Shown here piece after piece: positions 45,859 through 54,724 of a stretch of DNA of 64,000 bases. The notes beneath the pieces were generated by a model. That model saw only the letters and a list, made by a program, of their open reading frames with translations, searched no databases and was not told the DNA's origin. Positions within the stretch are counted from its first letter, which is position 1. Every line of letters begins with the position of its first letter. The DNA is from Vibrio sp. VB16 (GTDB lineage Bacteria; Pseudomonadota; Gammaproteobacteria; Enterobacterales; Vibrionaceae), in NCBI RefSeq assembly GCF_015594925.2, contig NZ_CP087590.1, positions 248,001 to 312,000 on the forward strand. Direction: 5' to 3'. Made by a program: the position numbers and the translations under genes.

Positions 45859-46488
45859 ATGATTGGTCTAGTCGGACGTAAAGTGGGTATGACCCGCGTA
45901 TTTACCGAAGAAGGCGTTTCTATCCCAGTTACAGTTGTTGAAGTAGAAGCTAACCGTGTATCTCAAGTTAAAACACTTGATAACGACGGCTATGCAGCTA
46001 TCCAAATTACTGCTGGTACTAAGAAAGCTAACCGTGTAACTAAACCAGAAGCTGGTCACTTTGCGAAAGCAGGTGTTGAAGCTGGTCGCGGTCTTTGGGA
46101 ATTCCGTTTAGAAAACGGAGAAGAGTTTGAAGTTGGCGCTGAGCTAAATGTAGAACTATTCAATGAAATTAAAAAAGTAGACGTTACTGGTACATCTAAA
46201 GGTAAGGGCTTCCAAGGCGTAATTAAGCGTTGGAACTTCAGTACTCAAGATATGACTCACGGTAACTCTTTGTCTCACCGCGCACCGGGTTCAATTGGCC
46301 AATGTCAAACTCCAGGTCGTGTGTTTAAAGGCAAAAAAATGGCGGGTCACATGGGAGCTGAGCGTGTTACTACTCAAAACCTTGAGATCGTACGTGTTGA
46401 CGCTGAGCGCAATCTGCTTCTTATTAAAGGTGCAGTACCAGGCTCAATCGGCGGCAACGTGATCGTAAAACCAGCTGTTAAAGCATAA
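45859..46488 (+). CDS. rplC: Ribosomal protein L3
   Basis: 209 aa, begins MIGLVGRKVGMTRVF. The GKGFQGVIKRWNF region and the long loop with the usual glutamine of the methylated site (PGSIGQCQTPG) are present. An early assembly protein of the 50S. 14 bp after rpsJ. Confidence 0.98.
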   Translation: MIGLVGRKVGMTRVFTEEGVSIPVTVVEVEANRVSQVKTLDNDGYAAIQITAGTKKANRVTKPEAGHFAKAGVEAGRGLWEFRLENGEEFEVGAELNVELFNEIKKVDVTGTSKGKGFQGVIKRWNFSTQDMTHGNSLSHRAPGSIGQCQTPGRVFKGKKMAGHMGAERVTTQNLEIVRVDAERNLLLIKGAVPGSIGGNVIVKPAVKA

Positions 46489-46504
46489 CGTCTAGGAGTA
46501 AGTA

Positions 46505-47107
46505 ATGGAATTGATAGTTAAAGGTGCTGATGCACTAACTGTTTCCGAAACTACCTTCGGACGTGAGTTTAACGAAGCTCTTGTACATCAAGTAGTTGTT
46601 GCGTTTGCAGCAGGTGCTCGTCAAGGTACTCGTGCTCAAAAAACTCGTTCTGAAGTATCTGGCGGCGGAGCTAAGCCTTGGCGTCAAAAAGGTACTGGCC
46701 GTGCACGTGCTGGTACAATTCGTAGCCCAATCTGGCGTACAGGTGGTGTTACTTTTGCTGCGAAACCACAGGATCACAGCCAAAAAGTTAACAAAAAAAT
46801 GTACCGCGGAGCTATGAAAAGCATTCTTTCTGAGCTTGTTCGTCAAGAGCGTTTAATCGTTGTTGATAACTTCTCAGTAGAAGCACCAAAAACTAAAGAG
46901 CTAGTAGCTAAGCTTAAAGAACTTGAGCTTAATGATGTTCTAATCGTAACTGGCGAAGTAGATGAAAATCTATTCTTAGCTGCTCGTAACCTTTATAAAG
47001 TTGATGCTCGTGACGTAACTGCGATTGATCCAGTAAGTCTTATAGCATTTGACAAGGTTCTTATAACTGCTGAAGCAGTTAAGCAAGTTGAGGAGATGCT
47101 GGCATGA
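46505..47107 (+). CDS. rplD: Ribosomal protein L4
   Basis: 200 aa, full length, with the extended internal loop (KPWRQKGTGRARAG) that lines the exit tunnel. It is also the autogenous repressor of the S10 operon in enterics, acting on the leader. Overlaps rplW by 4 bp. Confidence 0.98.
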   Translation: MELIVKGADALTVSETTFGREFNEALVHQVVVAFAAGARQGTRAQKTRSEVSGGGAKPWRQKGTGRARAGTIRSPIWRTGGVTFAAKPQDHSQKVNKKMYRGAMKSILSELVRQERLIVVDNFSVEAPKTKELVAKLKELELNDVLIVTGEVDENLFLAARNLYKVDARDVTAIDPVSLIAFDKVLITAEAVKQVEEMLA

Positions 47108-47406
47108 TGACTGAAGAGCGTCTACTAAAAGTTCTACGTGCTCCACATATCTCTGAGAAAGCAACTATGGCTGCAGAGAAAGCGAATACTATCGTTTTCA
47201 AAGTAGCAAAAGATGCAACTAAAAGAGAAATCAAAGCAGCAGTAGAAAAGCTATTTGAAGTTGAAGTTAAGACTGTAAATACTCTTATTCTTAAGGGTAA
47301 GACCAAGCGTCAAGGTCAACGTGAAGGCCGTCGTTCAGACGTGAAAAAAGCCTACGTTACTTTGAAAGAAGGACAGGATCTTGACTTCGTTGGCGGTGCG
47401 GAATAA
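47104..47406 (+). CDS. rplW: Ribosomal protein L23
   Basis: 100 aa, starting MMTEERLLKVLRAPHISEK; the start overlaps the rplD stop. At the tunnel exit it docks trigger factor and SRP; the hydrophilic loop GRRSDVKKAYV is present. Confidence 0.97.
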   Translation: MMTEERLLKVLRAPHISEKATMAAEKANTIVFKVAKDATKREIKAAVEKLFEVEVKTVNTLILKGKTKRQGQREGRRSDVKKAYVTLKEGQDLDFVGGAE

Positions 47407-47421
47407 CAGGAGTAGTTTAGA

Positions 47422-48246
47422 ATGGCTATTGTTAAATGTAAGCCGACTTCCCCTGGTCGTCGTCACTTAGTTAAAGTTGTTAACGCTGACCTTCACAAGG
47501 GTAAGCCATACGCTCCACTTTTAGAGAAAAACTCTAAAAATGGTGGTCGTAACAACAACGGTCGTATTACAGTACGTCACATCGGTGGTGGTCATAAACA
47601 CCATTATCGTTTAATTGACTTTAAGCGTACTAAAGACGGTATCCCAGCGAAAGTTGAGCGTATCGAATACGATCCAAACCGTAGCGCAAACATTGCTCTA
47701 GTTCTGTACGCAGACGGCGAGCGTCGCTACATCATTGCACCAAAAGGCATCCAAGCGGGTGACCAATTACAATCTGGTGTTGATGCGCCTATCAAAGCAG
47801 GTAACACTCTGCCGATGCGCAACATCCCAGTAGGTTCTACAGTTCACTGTGTTGAATTGAAACCAGGTAAGGGTGCACAAATTGCTCGTTCTGCAGGTGC
47901 ATACGCACAAATCGTCGCTCGCGACGGTGCATATGTAACTCTACGCCTACGTTCAGGTGAAATGCGCAAAGTTCTTTCTGAAGGCCGTGCTACGGTCGGT
48001 GAAGTTGGTAACTCTGAGCATATGCTACGTGAACTAGGTAAAGCTGGCGCAAATCGCTGGCGTGGTGTTCGTCCAACCGTTCGCGGTGTGGTAATGAACC
48101 CAGTCGATCACCCACATGGTGGTGGTGAAGGCCGTACTTCTGGTGGCCGTCACCCTGTTTCACCTTGGGGTATGCCTACTAAAGGCTTTAAGACACGTAA
48201 GAACAAGCGCACCGACAAGTACATTGTACGTCGTCGTAATAAATAA
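47422..48246 (+). CDS. rplB: Ribosomal protein L2
   Basis: 274 aa, with the conserved C-terminal GVVMNPVDHPHGGGEGRT containing the histidine needed for peptidyl transferase activity. 50S core protein. An ACAGGAGTAG ribosome site precedes it. Confidence 0.98.
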   Translation: MAIVKCKPTSPGRRHLVKVVNADLHKGKPYAPLLEKNSKNGGRNNNGRITVRHIGGGHKHHYRLIDFKRTKDGIPAKVERIEYDPNRSANIALVLYADGERRYIIAPKGIQAGDQLQSGVDAPIKAGNTLPMRNIPVGSTVHCVELKPGKGAQIARSAGAYAQIVARDGAYVTLRLRSGEMRKVLSEGRATVGEVGNSEHMLRELGKAGANRWRGVRPTVRGVVMNPVDHPHGGGEGRTSGGRHPVSPWGMPTKGFKTRKNKRTDKYIVRRRNK

Positions 48247-48265
48247 TCTATAAAGAGGAATCGCC

Positions 48266-48544
48266 ATGCCACGTTCTCTCAAGAAAGGTCCTTTTATTGA
48301 CCTACACTTGCTGAAGAAGGTAGAGAAAGCGGTGGAAAGCGGAGACAAAAAGCCTATTAAGACTTGGTCCCGTCGCTCAATGATCATACCAACTATGATC
48401 GGTTTGACCATCGCTGTCCATAATGGTCGTCAGCACGTACCAGTATTTGTAACTGATGAAATGATCGGTCACAAACTGGGTGAATTTGCACCTACTCGTA
48501 CTTATCGCGGCCATGCTGCAGATAAGAAAGCGAAAAAGAAATAG
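48266..48544 (+). CDS. rpsS: Ribosomal protein S19
   Basis: 92 aa, begins [18 protein letters not shown] and contains [11 protein letters not shown]. 30S head protein contacting the 50S. AGAGGAA ribosome site. Confidence 0.98.
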
Positions 48545-48554
48545 GGATTAGATA

Positions 48555-48887
48555 ATGGAAGCTATCGCTAAACATAACTTTGCCCGTATTTCGCCTCAAA
48601 AGGCTCGTTTAGTTGCAGACCAAATTCGCGGTAAAACTGTTGACCAAGCTCTAGAAATTCTAACGTTCAGCAACAAAAAAGCTGCTGTTCTTATTAAGAA
48701 AGTTCTAGAGTCAGCAATCGCAAATGCGGAACACAACGAAGGTGCGGACATTGACGATCTTAATGTCGCAAAAATCTTCGTAGATGAAGGTCCTATCATG
48801 AAGCGTATTATGCCTCGTGCTAAAGGCCGTGCCGATCGTATCTTGAAGCGTTCAAGCCACATCAGTATTGTTGTAGCAGAACGCTAG
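48555..48887 (+). CDS. rplV: Ribosomal protein L22
   Basis: 110 aa with the tunnel-lining beta-hairpin near RIMPRAKGRADRI, the region where macrolide resistance changes arise in other species. Full length, 10 bp after rpsS. Confidence 0.98.
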   Translation: MEAIAKHNFARISPQKARLVADQIRGKTVDQALEILTFSNKKAAVLIKKVLESAIANAEHNEGADIDDLNVAKIFVDEGPIMKRIMPRAKGRADRILKRSSHISIVVAER

Positions 48888-48905
48888 AGACTAGGAGAGT
48901 AAGCA

Positions 48906-49604
48906 ATGGGTCAGAAAGTACATCCAAATGGTATTCGTCTTGGCATCGTCAAGCCTTGGAATGCTACATGGTTTGCTAATACCAAAGATTTCGCTGACAA
49001 CCTAGACGGCGACTTCAAGGTACGTCAGTTCCTAACTAAGGAACTACAAAAAGCATCTTTGTCACGTATCGTTATCGAACGTCCTGCTAAGAGCATCCGT
49101 GTGACTATTCACACCGCTCGTCCAGGCGTTGTTATCGGTAAAAAAGGTGAAGACGTAGAGAAGCTACGCACAGCTGTAGCTAAAATTGCAGGTGTACCGG
49201 CGCAAATTAATATTGCAGAAGTACGCAAACCAGAGCTAGATGGCCAATTAGTGGCTGATAGCATAGCGTCTCAGTTAGAGCGTCGTGTCATGTTCCGTCG
49301 CGCTATGAAGCGCGCAGTACAAAACGCAATGCGCTTGGGTGCGAAGGGTATCAAGGTTGAAGTAAGCGGTCGTTTAGGCGGCGCTGAAATCGCGCGTACT
49401 GAATGGTACCGTGAAGGCCGTGTTCCTCTACACACTCTACGTGCTGATATCGATTACGCAACTTCTTCGGCTCACACCCAATATGGTGTGATCGGCGTTA
49501 AAGTTTGGATTTTCAAAGGTGAAATTCTAGATGGTATGCCGGCTGCTAACGCAGTAGAGCCAAAGGCTGACAAGCCTAAGAAGCAGCGTAAAGGCCGTAA
49601 ATAA
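48906..49604 (+). CDS. rpsC: Ribosomal protein S3
   Basis: 232 aa, begins MGQKVHPNGIRLGIVKPW. The KH domain has VVIGKKGEDVEKLR. Basic C-terminal tail. Part of the mRNA entry helicase with S4 and S5. Confidence 0.98.
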   Translation: MGQKVHPNGIRLGIVKPWNATWFANTKDFADNLDGDFKVRQFLTKELQKASLSRIVIERPAKSIRVTIHTARPGVVIGKKGEDVEKLRTAVAKIAGVPAQINIAEVRKPELDGQLVADSIASQLERRVMFRRAMKRAVQNAMRLGAKGIKVEVSGRLGGAEIARTEWYREGRVPLHTLRADIDYATSSAHTQYGVIGVKVWIFKGEILDGMPAANAVEPKADKPKKQRKGRK

Positions 49605-49615
49605 GGAGACGACTG

Positions 49616-50026
49616 ATGTTACAACCTAAACGTACTAAATTCCGTAAGGTTCAGACTGGTCGCAACCGTGGTCTAGCTAAAGGTACTGATGTAAGCTTCG
49701 GAACCTTCGGTCTGAAAGCAGTCGGCCGCGGCCGTCTAACTGCACGTCAGATTGAAGCAGCACGTCGTGCGATGACGCGTCACGTTAAGCGTCAAGGTCA
49801 AATCTGGATTCGTATTTTTCCAGACAAACCTATCACTGAAAAACCACTTGAAGTTCGTCAAGGTAAAGGTAAGGGTAACGTAGAATACTGGGTCGCCCAA
49901 ATCCAACCTGGTAAAGTTATGTACGAAATGGACGGTGTACCTGAAGAGTTGGCACGTGAAGCGTTCCGCCTAGCGGCTCGTAAACTGCCAATCAAAACAA
50001 CATTTGTAACTAAGCAGGTGATGTGA
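49616..50026 (+). CDS. rplP: Ribosomal protein L16
   Basis: 136 aa, begins MLQPKRTKFRKVQTGRNRG. It positions tRNA in the A site of the 50S; the Arg of the RQGKGKGNVEYW stretch is the hydroxylation site in Escherichia coli. Stop overlaps rpmC. Confidence 0.98.
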   Translation: MLQPKRTKFRKVQTGRNRGLAKGTDVSFGTFGLKAVGRGRLTARQIEAARRAMTRHVKRQGQIWIRIFPDKPITEKPLEVRQGKGKGNVEYWVAQIQPGKVMYEMDGVPEELAREAFRLAARKLPIKTTFVTKQVM

Positions 50027-50217
50027 TGAAAGCACAAGATCTACGCGAAAAAAACGCTGAAGAGCTTAATTCAGAGTTATTGGGATTGCTTCGCGAACAG
50101 TTTAACTTGCGTATGCAAGCAGCGACTGGTCAATTGCAGCAAACTCATACTCTACGAGCTGTACGTCGTGATATCGCACGTGTGAAAACTGTTTTGACTG
50201 AGAAGGCAGGCGCATAA
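50026..50217 (+). CDS. rpmC: Ribosomal protein L29
   Basis: 63 aa from the ATG at 50026, giving MKAQDLREKNAEEL at the exact family length; an in-frame GTG immediately upstream is not needed. Overlaps rplP by 1 base and rpsQ by 1 base. Confidence 0.96.
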   Translation: MKAQDLREKNAEELNSELLGLLREQFNLRMQAATGQLQQTHTLRAVRRDIARVKTVLTEKAGA

Positions 50218-50474
50218 TGAGCGACAATATCCGTACTATGCAAGGCCGTGTAGTTAGCAACAAGATGGACAAGTCTATCACTGTAGCTATCGAGCGTATG
50301 GTTAAACACCCAATTTACGGCAAGTTCGTAAAGCGCACGACCAAACTGCATGCACATGATGAAAACAACGAGTGTGGCCTAGGCGATACAGTTGAAATTT
50401 CTGAGTGTCGTCCATTGTCTAAGACTAAATCTTGGACTTTGGTAAGCGTTTTAGAAAAAGCGAAAACGATTTAA
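50217..50474 (+). CDS. rpsQ: Ribosomal protein S17
   Basis: 85 aa OB-fold protein, RTMQGRVVSNKMDKSITV. Binds 16S rRNA early in 30S assembly. Its ATG overlaps the rpmC stop (TAATG). It is the last gene of the S10 operon, since a terminator follows. Confidence 0.98.
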   Translation: MSDNIRTMQGRVVSNKMDKSITVAIERMVKHPIYGKFVKRTTKLHAHDENNECGLGDTVEISECRPLSKTKSWTLVSVLEKAKTI

Positions 50475-50499
50475 TTTTTGCGATTTCTATAACGAAAAT

Positions 50500-50537
50500 A
50501 ACGGCTCCAATTTATTTTTGGAGCCGTTAGTTTTTTG
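50500..50537 (+). terminator. Terminator between the S10 and spc operons
   Basis: AACGGCTCCAA (50500-50510) and TTGGAGCCGTT (50519-50529) form an 11-bp stem, followed by AGTTTTTTG. Confidence 0.92.
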
Positions 50538-50562
50538 TCTACCCAATTTTAAAAAAGGGTGG

Positions 50563-50568
50563 TACAAT
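50563..50568 (+). promoter_or_regulatory. -10 element of the spc operon promoter
   Basis: TACAAT followed by TCGCAGCCCT. No good -35 at normal spacing; TTGTCT at 50535-50540 is 22 bp away. AATTCGCAGCCCT is identical to the sequence at the start of the tRNA transcript near 32543. Confidence 0.6.
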
Positions 50569-50637
50569 TCGCAGCCCTTATAAAAGGGGCAGCCCGACCC
50601 GAGAGGGTCTAGTATTAATTTTTAGCGGAGCACTAAC

Positions 50638-51009
50638 ATGATCCAAATGCAAAGTACGCTCGACGCTGCGGACAACTCCGGCGCTCGCAGAGTAATGTGT
50701 ATTAAGGTTCTGGGTGGCTCTCACCGCCGTTATGCACACATCGGAGACGTCATCAAAGTTACTGTAAAGGAAGCAATTCCTCGCGGTAAAGTAAAAAAAG
50801 GTGATGTTCTGAAGGCGGTGGTAGTTCGCACCCGTAAAGGCGTACGTCGCCCTGACGGTTCTGTCATTCGCTTCGACCGTAATGCTTGTGTATTGTTAAA
50901 TGACACTACTGAGCAACCAGTCGGTACACGTATCTTTGGTCCAGTGACTCGTGAACTTCGCAATGCGAAATTTATGAAAATAGTCTCTCTGGCACCAGAA
51001 GTTCTGTAA
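50638..51009 (+). CDS. rplN: Ribosomal protein L14
   Basis: 123 aa, begins MIQMQSTLDAADNSGARRVMC. At the subunit interface of the 50S. First gene of the spc operon, after GCGGAGCAC. Confidence 0.98.
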   Translation: MIQMQSTLDAADNSGARRVMCIKVLGGSHRRYAHIGDVIKVTVKEAIPRGKVKKGDVLKAVVVRTRKGVRRPDGSVIRFDRNACVLLNDTTEQPVGTRIFGPVTRELRNAKFMKIVSLAPEVL

Positions 51010-51023
51010 GGAGCGGCAACAAA

Positions 51024-51341
51024 ATGGCAGCTAAAATCCGTCGTAATGACGAAGTAATCGTTCTTGCTGGGAAAGATAAAGGCAAGAAAGGTAAAGTAAC
51101 TAAGGTTCTAACTACTGGTAAAGTTATAGTTGAAGGAATCAACCTTGTTAAGAAACACCAAAAGCCGGTTCCGGCTCTAGGTCAACAAGGTGGCATCGTT
51201 GAACAAGAAGCAGCTATTGATGCTTCCAACCTTGCAGTCTTTAATGTAACAACTGGTAAAGCAGACCGTATCGGTTTCCGTTTGGAAGATGGTAAGAAAG
51301 TTCGTTTCTTTAAATCTAACAACGAAGTCGTTTCTAACTAA
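51024..51341 (+). CDS. rplX: Ribosomal protein L24
   Basis: 105 aa, KOW motif in DEVIVLAGKDKGKKGKV. An assembly initiator of the 50S. GGAGCGG ribosome site. Confidence 0.98.
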   Translation: MAAKIRRNDEVIVLAGKDKGKKGKVTKVLTTGKVIVEGINLVKKHQKPVPALGQQGGIVEQEAAIDASNLAVFNVTTGKADRIGFRLEDGKKVRFFKSNNEVVSN

Positions 51342-51364
51342 TAGAAGTAATTTGGAGTTCTACT

Positions 51365-51904
51365 ATGGCGAAACTGCATGATTACTACAAGTCGTCTGTA
51401 GTCGCTGAATTGACCAAAGAATTCAGCTACTCAAGCGTCATGCAAGTCCCTAGGATTGATAAAATCACCCTAAATATGGGCGTTGGTGAAGCAATTAACG
51501 ATAAAAAACTGCTGGAAAACGCAGCTTCTGATATGGCGATCATTTCTGGTCAAAAGCCACTTATCACTAAAGCGCGTAAATCTGTTGCAGGTTTTAAAAT
51601 TCGTGAAGGCTATCCGATTGGTTGTAAAGTAACCTTGCGTGGCGAGCGTATGTGGGATTTTTTCGAGCGTTTGATTTCTATCGCTCTTCCCCGTGTACGT
51701 GATTTCCGTGGTGTTAGCGCTAAGTCTTTTGACGGACGCGGTAACTACAGCATGGGCGTTCGCGAGCAAATCATCTTTCCGGAAATCGACTACGATAAAG
51801 TCGATCGTGTGCGCGGTCTTGATATTACTATCACGACAACTGCTGCAAACGACGAGGAAGGCCGTGCTCTGCTGGCTGCCTTTAACTTCCCATTCCGCAA
51901 GTAA
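51365..51904 (+). CDS. rplE: Ribosomal protein L5
   Basis: 179 aa, with INMGVGEA-type opening (LNMGVGEAIND) and FPEIDYDKV. Binds 5S rRNA with L18 and L25. Confidence 0.98.
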   Translation: MAKLHDYYKSSVVAELTKEFSYSSVMQVPRIDKITLNMGVGEAINDKKLLENAASDMAIISGQKPLITKARKSVAGFKIREGYPIGCKVTLRGERMWDFFERLISIALPRVRDFRGVSAKSFDGRGNYSMGVREQIIFPEIDYDKVDRVRGLDITITTTAANDEEGRALLAAFNFPFRK

Positions 51905-51921
51905 GGTGAAGGGTTACTGTT

Positions 51922-52227
51922 ATGGCTAAACAATCAATGAAAGCACGTGAAGTTAAACGTGCAAAGCTTGTAGCTAAGTTTGCTGAAAAGCGTTCTGAAC
52001 TAAAAGTTATCATCAGCGATAAAAACGCATCTGAAGAAGATCGTTGGAATGCAGTTCTTAAATTGCAATCTCTACCACGTGATTCAAGTGCATCTCGTCA
52101 GCGCAACCGTTGCAACCAAACTGGTCGCCCACACGGTTTCCTACGTAAGTTCGGTCTTAGCCGCATCAAGGTTCGTGAATCTTGTATGAAAGGCGAGATT
52201 CCTGGACTTCGTAAGGCTAGCTGGTAA
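51922..52227 (+). CDS. rpsN: Ribosomal protein S14
   Basis: 101 aa, the long zinc-free (C-) type: the usual CxxC pair is absent and SRQRNRCNQTGRPHG is present. 30S head protein. 17 bp after rplE. Confidence 0.98.
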   Translation: MAKQSMKAREVKRAKLVAKFAEKRSELKVIISDKNASEEDRWNAVLKLQSLPRDSSASRQRNRCNQTGRPHGFLRKFGLSRIKVRESCMKGEIPGLRKASW

Positions 52228-52256
52228 TTGCCGCTTAATCATTTGGAGTATATATT

Positions 52257-52649
52257 ATGAGCATGCAAGATCCGATTTCGGATATGCTGACCCGCATTCG
52301 TAACGGTCAATCAGCAACTAAAGTTGCTGTGAAAATGCCTTCTTCAAAGCTTAAAGTTGCAATTGCTACTTTGCTAAAAGCTGAAGGTTATATCGTTGAC
52401 TTCGCTGTCGAAGGCGAAGCAAAACCAGAGCTAGAAGTTACGCTTAAGTACTTCCAAGCTAATCCTGTAATTGAGCAAATCCAACGTGTTTCACGTCCTG
52501 GTCTGCGCGTCTATAAGAATAAAGACTCGCTTCCATCCGTGATGGGCGGTTTGGGTATTGCTGTAGTGTCCACTTCCAAGGGTCTTATGACCGACCGCGC
52601 TGCCCGCAAGGCAGGTCTTGGTGGTGAAATTCTCTGCTACGTAGCTTAA
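52257..52649 (+). CDS. rpsH: Ribosomal protein S8
   Basis: 130 aa, MQDPISDMLTRIRNGQ opening and GLGIAVVSTSKGLMTD. In enterics S8 represses the spc operon by binding the rplE mRNA region. Confidence 0.98.
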   Translation: MSMQDPISDMLTRIRNGQSATKVAVKMPSSKLKVAIATLLKAEGYIVDFAVEGEAKPELEVTLKYFQANPVIEQIQRVSRPGLRVYKNKDSLPSVMGGLGIAVVSTSKGLMTDRAARKAGLGGEILCYVA

Positions 52650-52661
52650 TAGGAGTAGATT

Positions 52662-53195
52662 ATGTCTCGTGTCGCAAAAGCACCAGTCTCTATTCCAGCA
52701 GGCGTAGAGGTGAAATTGAACGGCCAAGAAGTCACTGTAAAAAGTGCAAAGGGTGAACTATCTCGCGTTATTAATAGCGCAGTAGTAGTCGCACAGGAAG
52801 AAAACAACTTAACTTTCAACCCAGTTGAAGGTGTGTTTAAAGCGAATGCTCAAGCAGGTACTGCTCGTGCACTAGTTAATAACATGGTTGTTGGTGTTAC
52901 TGAAGGCTTTACTAAGAAGCTAGTTCTTAAAGGTGTAGGTTACCGTGCTGCTGTTAAAGGCAACAACGTAAACCTAACTCTTGGCTTCTCACACCCTGTA
53001 GAGCATGCTCTACCAGAAGGTATTAAGGCTGAGTGCCCTAGCCAAACTGAAATTATACTGACCGGTTGTGATAAACAACTTGTTGGTCAAGTTGCGGCTG
53101 ACATTCGTTCTTACCGTGAACCTGAGCCTTATAAAGGTAAAGGTGTTCGTTACGCAGATGAACATGTGCGTACTAAAGAAGCTAAGAAGAAGTAA
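52662..53195 (+). CDS. rplF: Ribosomal protein L6
   Basis: 177 aa, two-repeat fold; the C-terminal YKGKGVRYADEHV is the family signature. Near the GTPase centre of the 50S. Confidence 0.98.
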   Translation: MSRVAKAPVSIPAGVEVKLNGQEVTVKSAKGELSRVINSAVVVAQEENNLTFNPVEGVFKANAQAGTARALVNNMVVGVTEGFTKKLVLKGVGYRAAVKGNNVNLTLGFSHPVEHALPEGIKAECPSQTEIILTGCDKQLVGQVAADIRSYREPEPYKGKGVRYADEHVRTKEAKKK

Positions 53196-53204
53196 GGTAA
53201 CACT

Positions 53205-53558
53205 ATGGATAAGAAAGCATCTCGCATCCGTCGTGCTACACGTGCACGTCGTAAGATTGCAGAACTTCGCGTAACTCGCTTAGTTGTACACCGTACTCCA
53301 CGTCATGTGTATGCACAGGTAATTGCCGCGAATGGCTCTGAGGTTATCGCTTCAGCTTCTACTGTAGAAAAGGCGATCCGTGAGCAAGTTAAGAATACTG
53401 GTAACGTTGACGCAGCTAAAGCAGTAGGTAAAGCTATTGCCGAGCGCGCTATCGAAAAAGGCATCTCTGGTGTTGCATTCGATCGTTCTGGTTTCCAATA
53501 CCACGGCAGAGTAGCGGCGCTAGCAGATTCTGCTCGCGAAGCTGGTCTTAAATTCTAA
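53205..53558 (+). CDS. rplR: Ribosomal protein L18
   Basis: 117 aa with basic N-terminus (MDKKASRIRRATRARRK) and FQYHGRVAALADSARE. Binds 5S rRNA. Confidence 0.98.
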   Translation: MDKKASRIRRATRARRKIAELRVTRLVVHRTPRHVYAQVIAANGSEVIASASTVEKAIREQVKNTGNVDAAKAVGKAIAERAIEKGISGVAFDRSGFQYHGRVAALADSAREAGLKF

Positions 53559-53573
53559 GGTAGGGTTTGGAAG

Positions 53574-54080
53574 ATGGCTAAAGAACAACAACAAGCTCAA
53601 GCTACAGATTTTAACGAAAAGTTAATCGCTGTTAACCGTGTTTCAAAAACGGTTAAAGGCGGACGAATCTTTAGCTTTACTGCACTGACAGTAGTTGGTG
53701 ACGGTAATGGTCGCGTTGGTTTCGGTTACGGCAAAGCTCGTGAAGTACCGGCTGCGATTCAGAAAGCAATGGAAAAAGCGCGTCGTAACATGGTTACGAT
53801 TACGCTAAACGACGGCACATTACACCACGCGGTGAAAGGTCGTCATACTGGCTCTAAGGTTTACATGCAGCCAGCAGCAGAAGGTACAGGTATTATCGCC
53901 GGTGGCGCAATGCGTGCTGTACTCGAAGTTGTTGGCGTTCACAACGTTCTTGCGAAAGCATACGGTTCTACGAACCCGATTAACGTTGTACGCGCGACTA
54001 TTGATGGTTTGAGCGGCATGAAGTCACCAGAAATGGTTGCTGCCAAACGTGGTCTCACTGTTGAATCTATTTCGGAGTAA
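53574..54080 (+). CDS. rpsE: Ribosomal protein S5
   Basis: 168 aa; double-stranded RNA-binding fold with VNRVSKTVKGGRIFSF and VGDGNGRVGFGYGKA. Linked to decoding accuracy and spectinomycin response in other bacteria. Confidence 0.98.
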   Translation: MAKEQQQAQATDFNEKLIAVNRVSKTVKGGRIFSFTALTVVGDGNGRVGFGYGKAREVPAAIQKAMEKARRNMVTITLNDGTLHHAVKGRHTGSKVYMQPAAEGTGIIAGGAMRAVLEVVGVHNVLAKAYGSTNPINVVRATIDGLSGMKSPEMVAAKRGLTVESISE

Positions 54081-54087
54081 GAACACG

Positions 54088-54264
54088 ATGGCAACTATTA
54101 AAGTAACTCAAACTAAAAGCTCAATTGGTCGTTTACCTAAGCACAAGTTGTGCTTGAAAGGTTTAGGCCTTCGTCGCATCAACCATACGGTTGAACTTGA
54201 AGACACACCATGTATTCGTGGTATGGTCAATAAAGTTCGCTATATGGTTAAAGTTGAGGAGTAA
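54088..54264 (+). CDS. rpmD: Ribosomal protein L30
   Basis: 58 aa from the ATG at 54088 (MATIKVTQTKSSIGR), the family length; an open frame from 54037 overlaps rpsE and is not conserved. Sits between rpsE and rplO as expected. Confidence 0.97.
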   Translation: MATIKVTQTKSSIGRLPKHKLCLKGLGLRRINHTVELEDTPCIRGMVNKVRYMVKVEE

Positions 54265-54269
54265 TCAGA

Positions 54270-54704
54270 ATGCGTTTGAATACTCTACAACCGGCTGCGG
54301 GTTCTAAGCCTTCTAAGAAGCGCGTAGGTCGTGGTATCGGTTCAGGCACTGGTAAAACAGGTGGCCGTGGTCACAAAGGTCAAAAGTCACGTTCTGGCGG
54401 TCAAACCCGTCCAGGTTTTGAAGGCGGTCAAATGCCTTTGAAACAGCGTCTACCTAAATTCGGTTTCACTTCTCGTAAGAGTTTAGTGACTGCTGAAGTT
54501 CGTCTAGGTGAACTAGCGAAAGTAACGGGAGACGTTGTAGATCTTAACAGTCTAAAAGCGGCTAACGTTATCACTAAGAACATCGAGTTTGTTAAAGTTG
54601 TTCTTTCTGGTGACCTAAGCAAAGCGGTAACTGTTAAAGGTATACGCGTGTCTAAAGGCGCTAAAGCTGCAATTGAAGCTGCCGGCGGTAAAATCGAGGA
54701 ATAA
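54270..54704 (+). CDS. rplO: Ribosomal protein L15
   Basis: 144 aa, Gly/Lys-rich N-terminus (GSKPSKKRVGRGIGSGTGKT) and C-terminal globular domain. Late 50S assembly protein. Confidence 0.98.
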   Translation: MRLNTLQPAAGSKPSKKRVGRGIGSGTGKTGGRGHKGQKSRSGGQTRPGFEGGQMPLKQRLPKFGFTSRKSLVTAEVRLGELAKVTGDVVDLNSLKAANVITKNIEFVKVVLSGDLSKAVTVKGIRVSKGAKAAIEAAGGKIEE

Positions 54705-54724
54705 TCTCGAAGGTTGAGGTACAG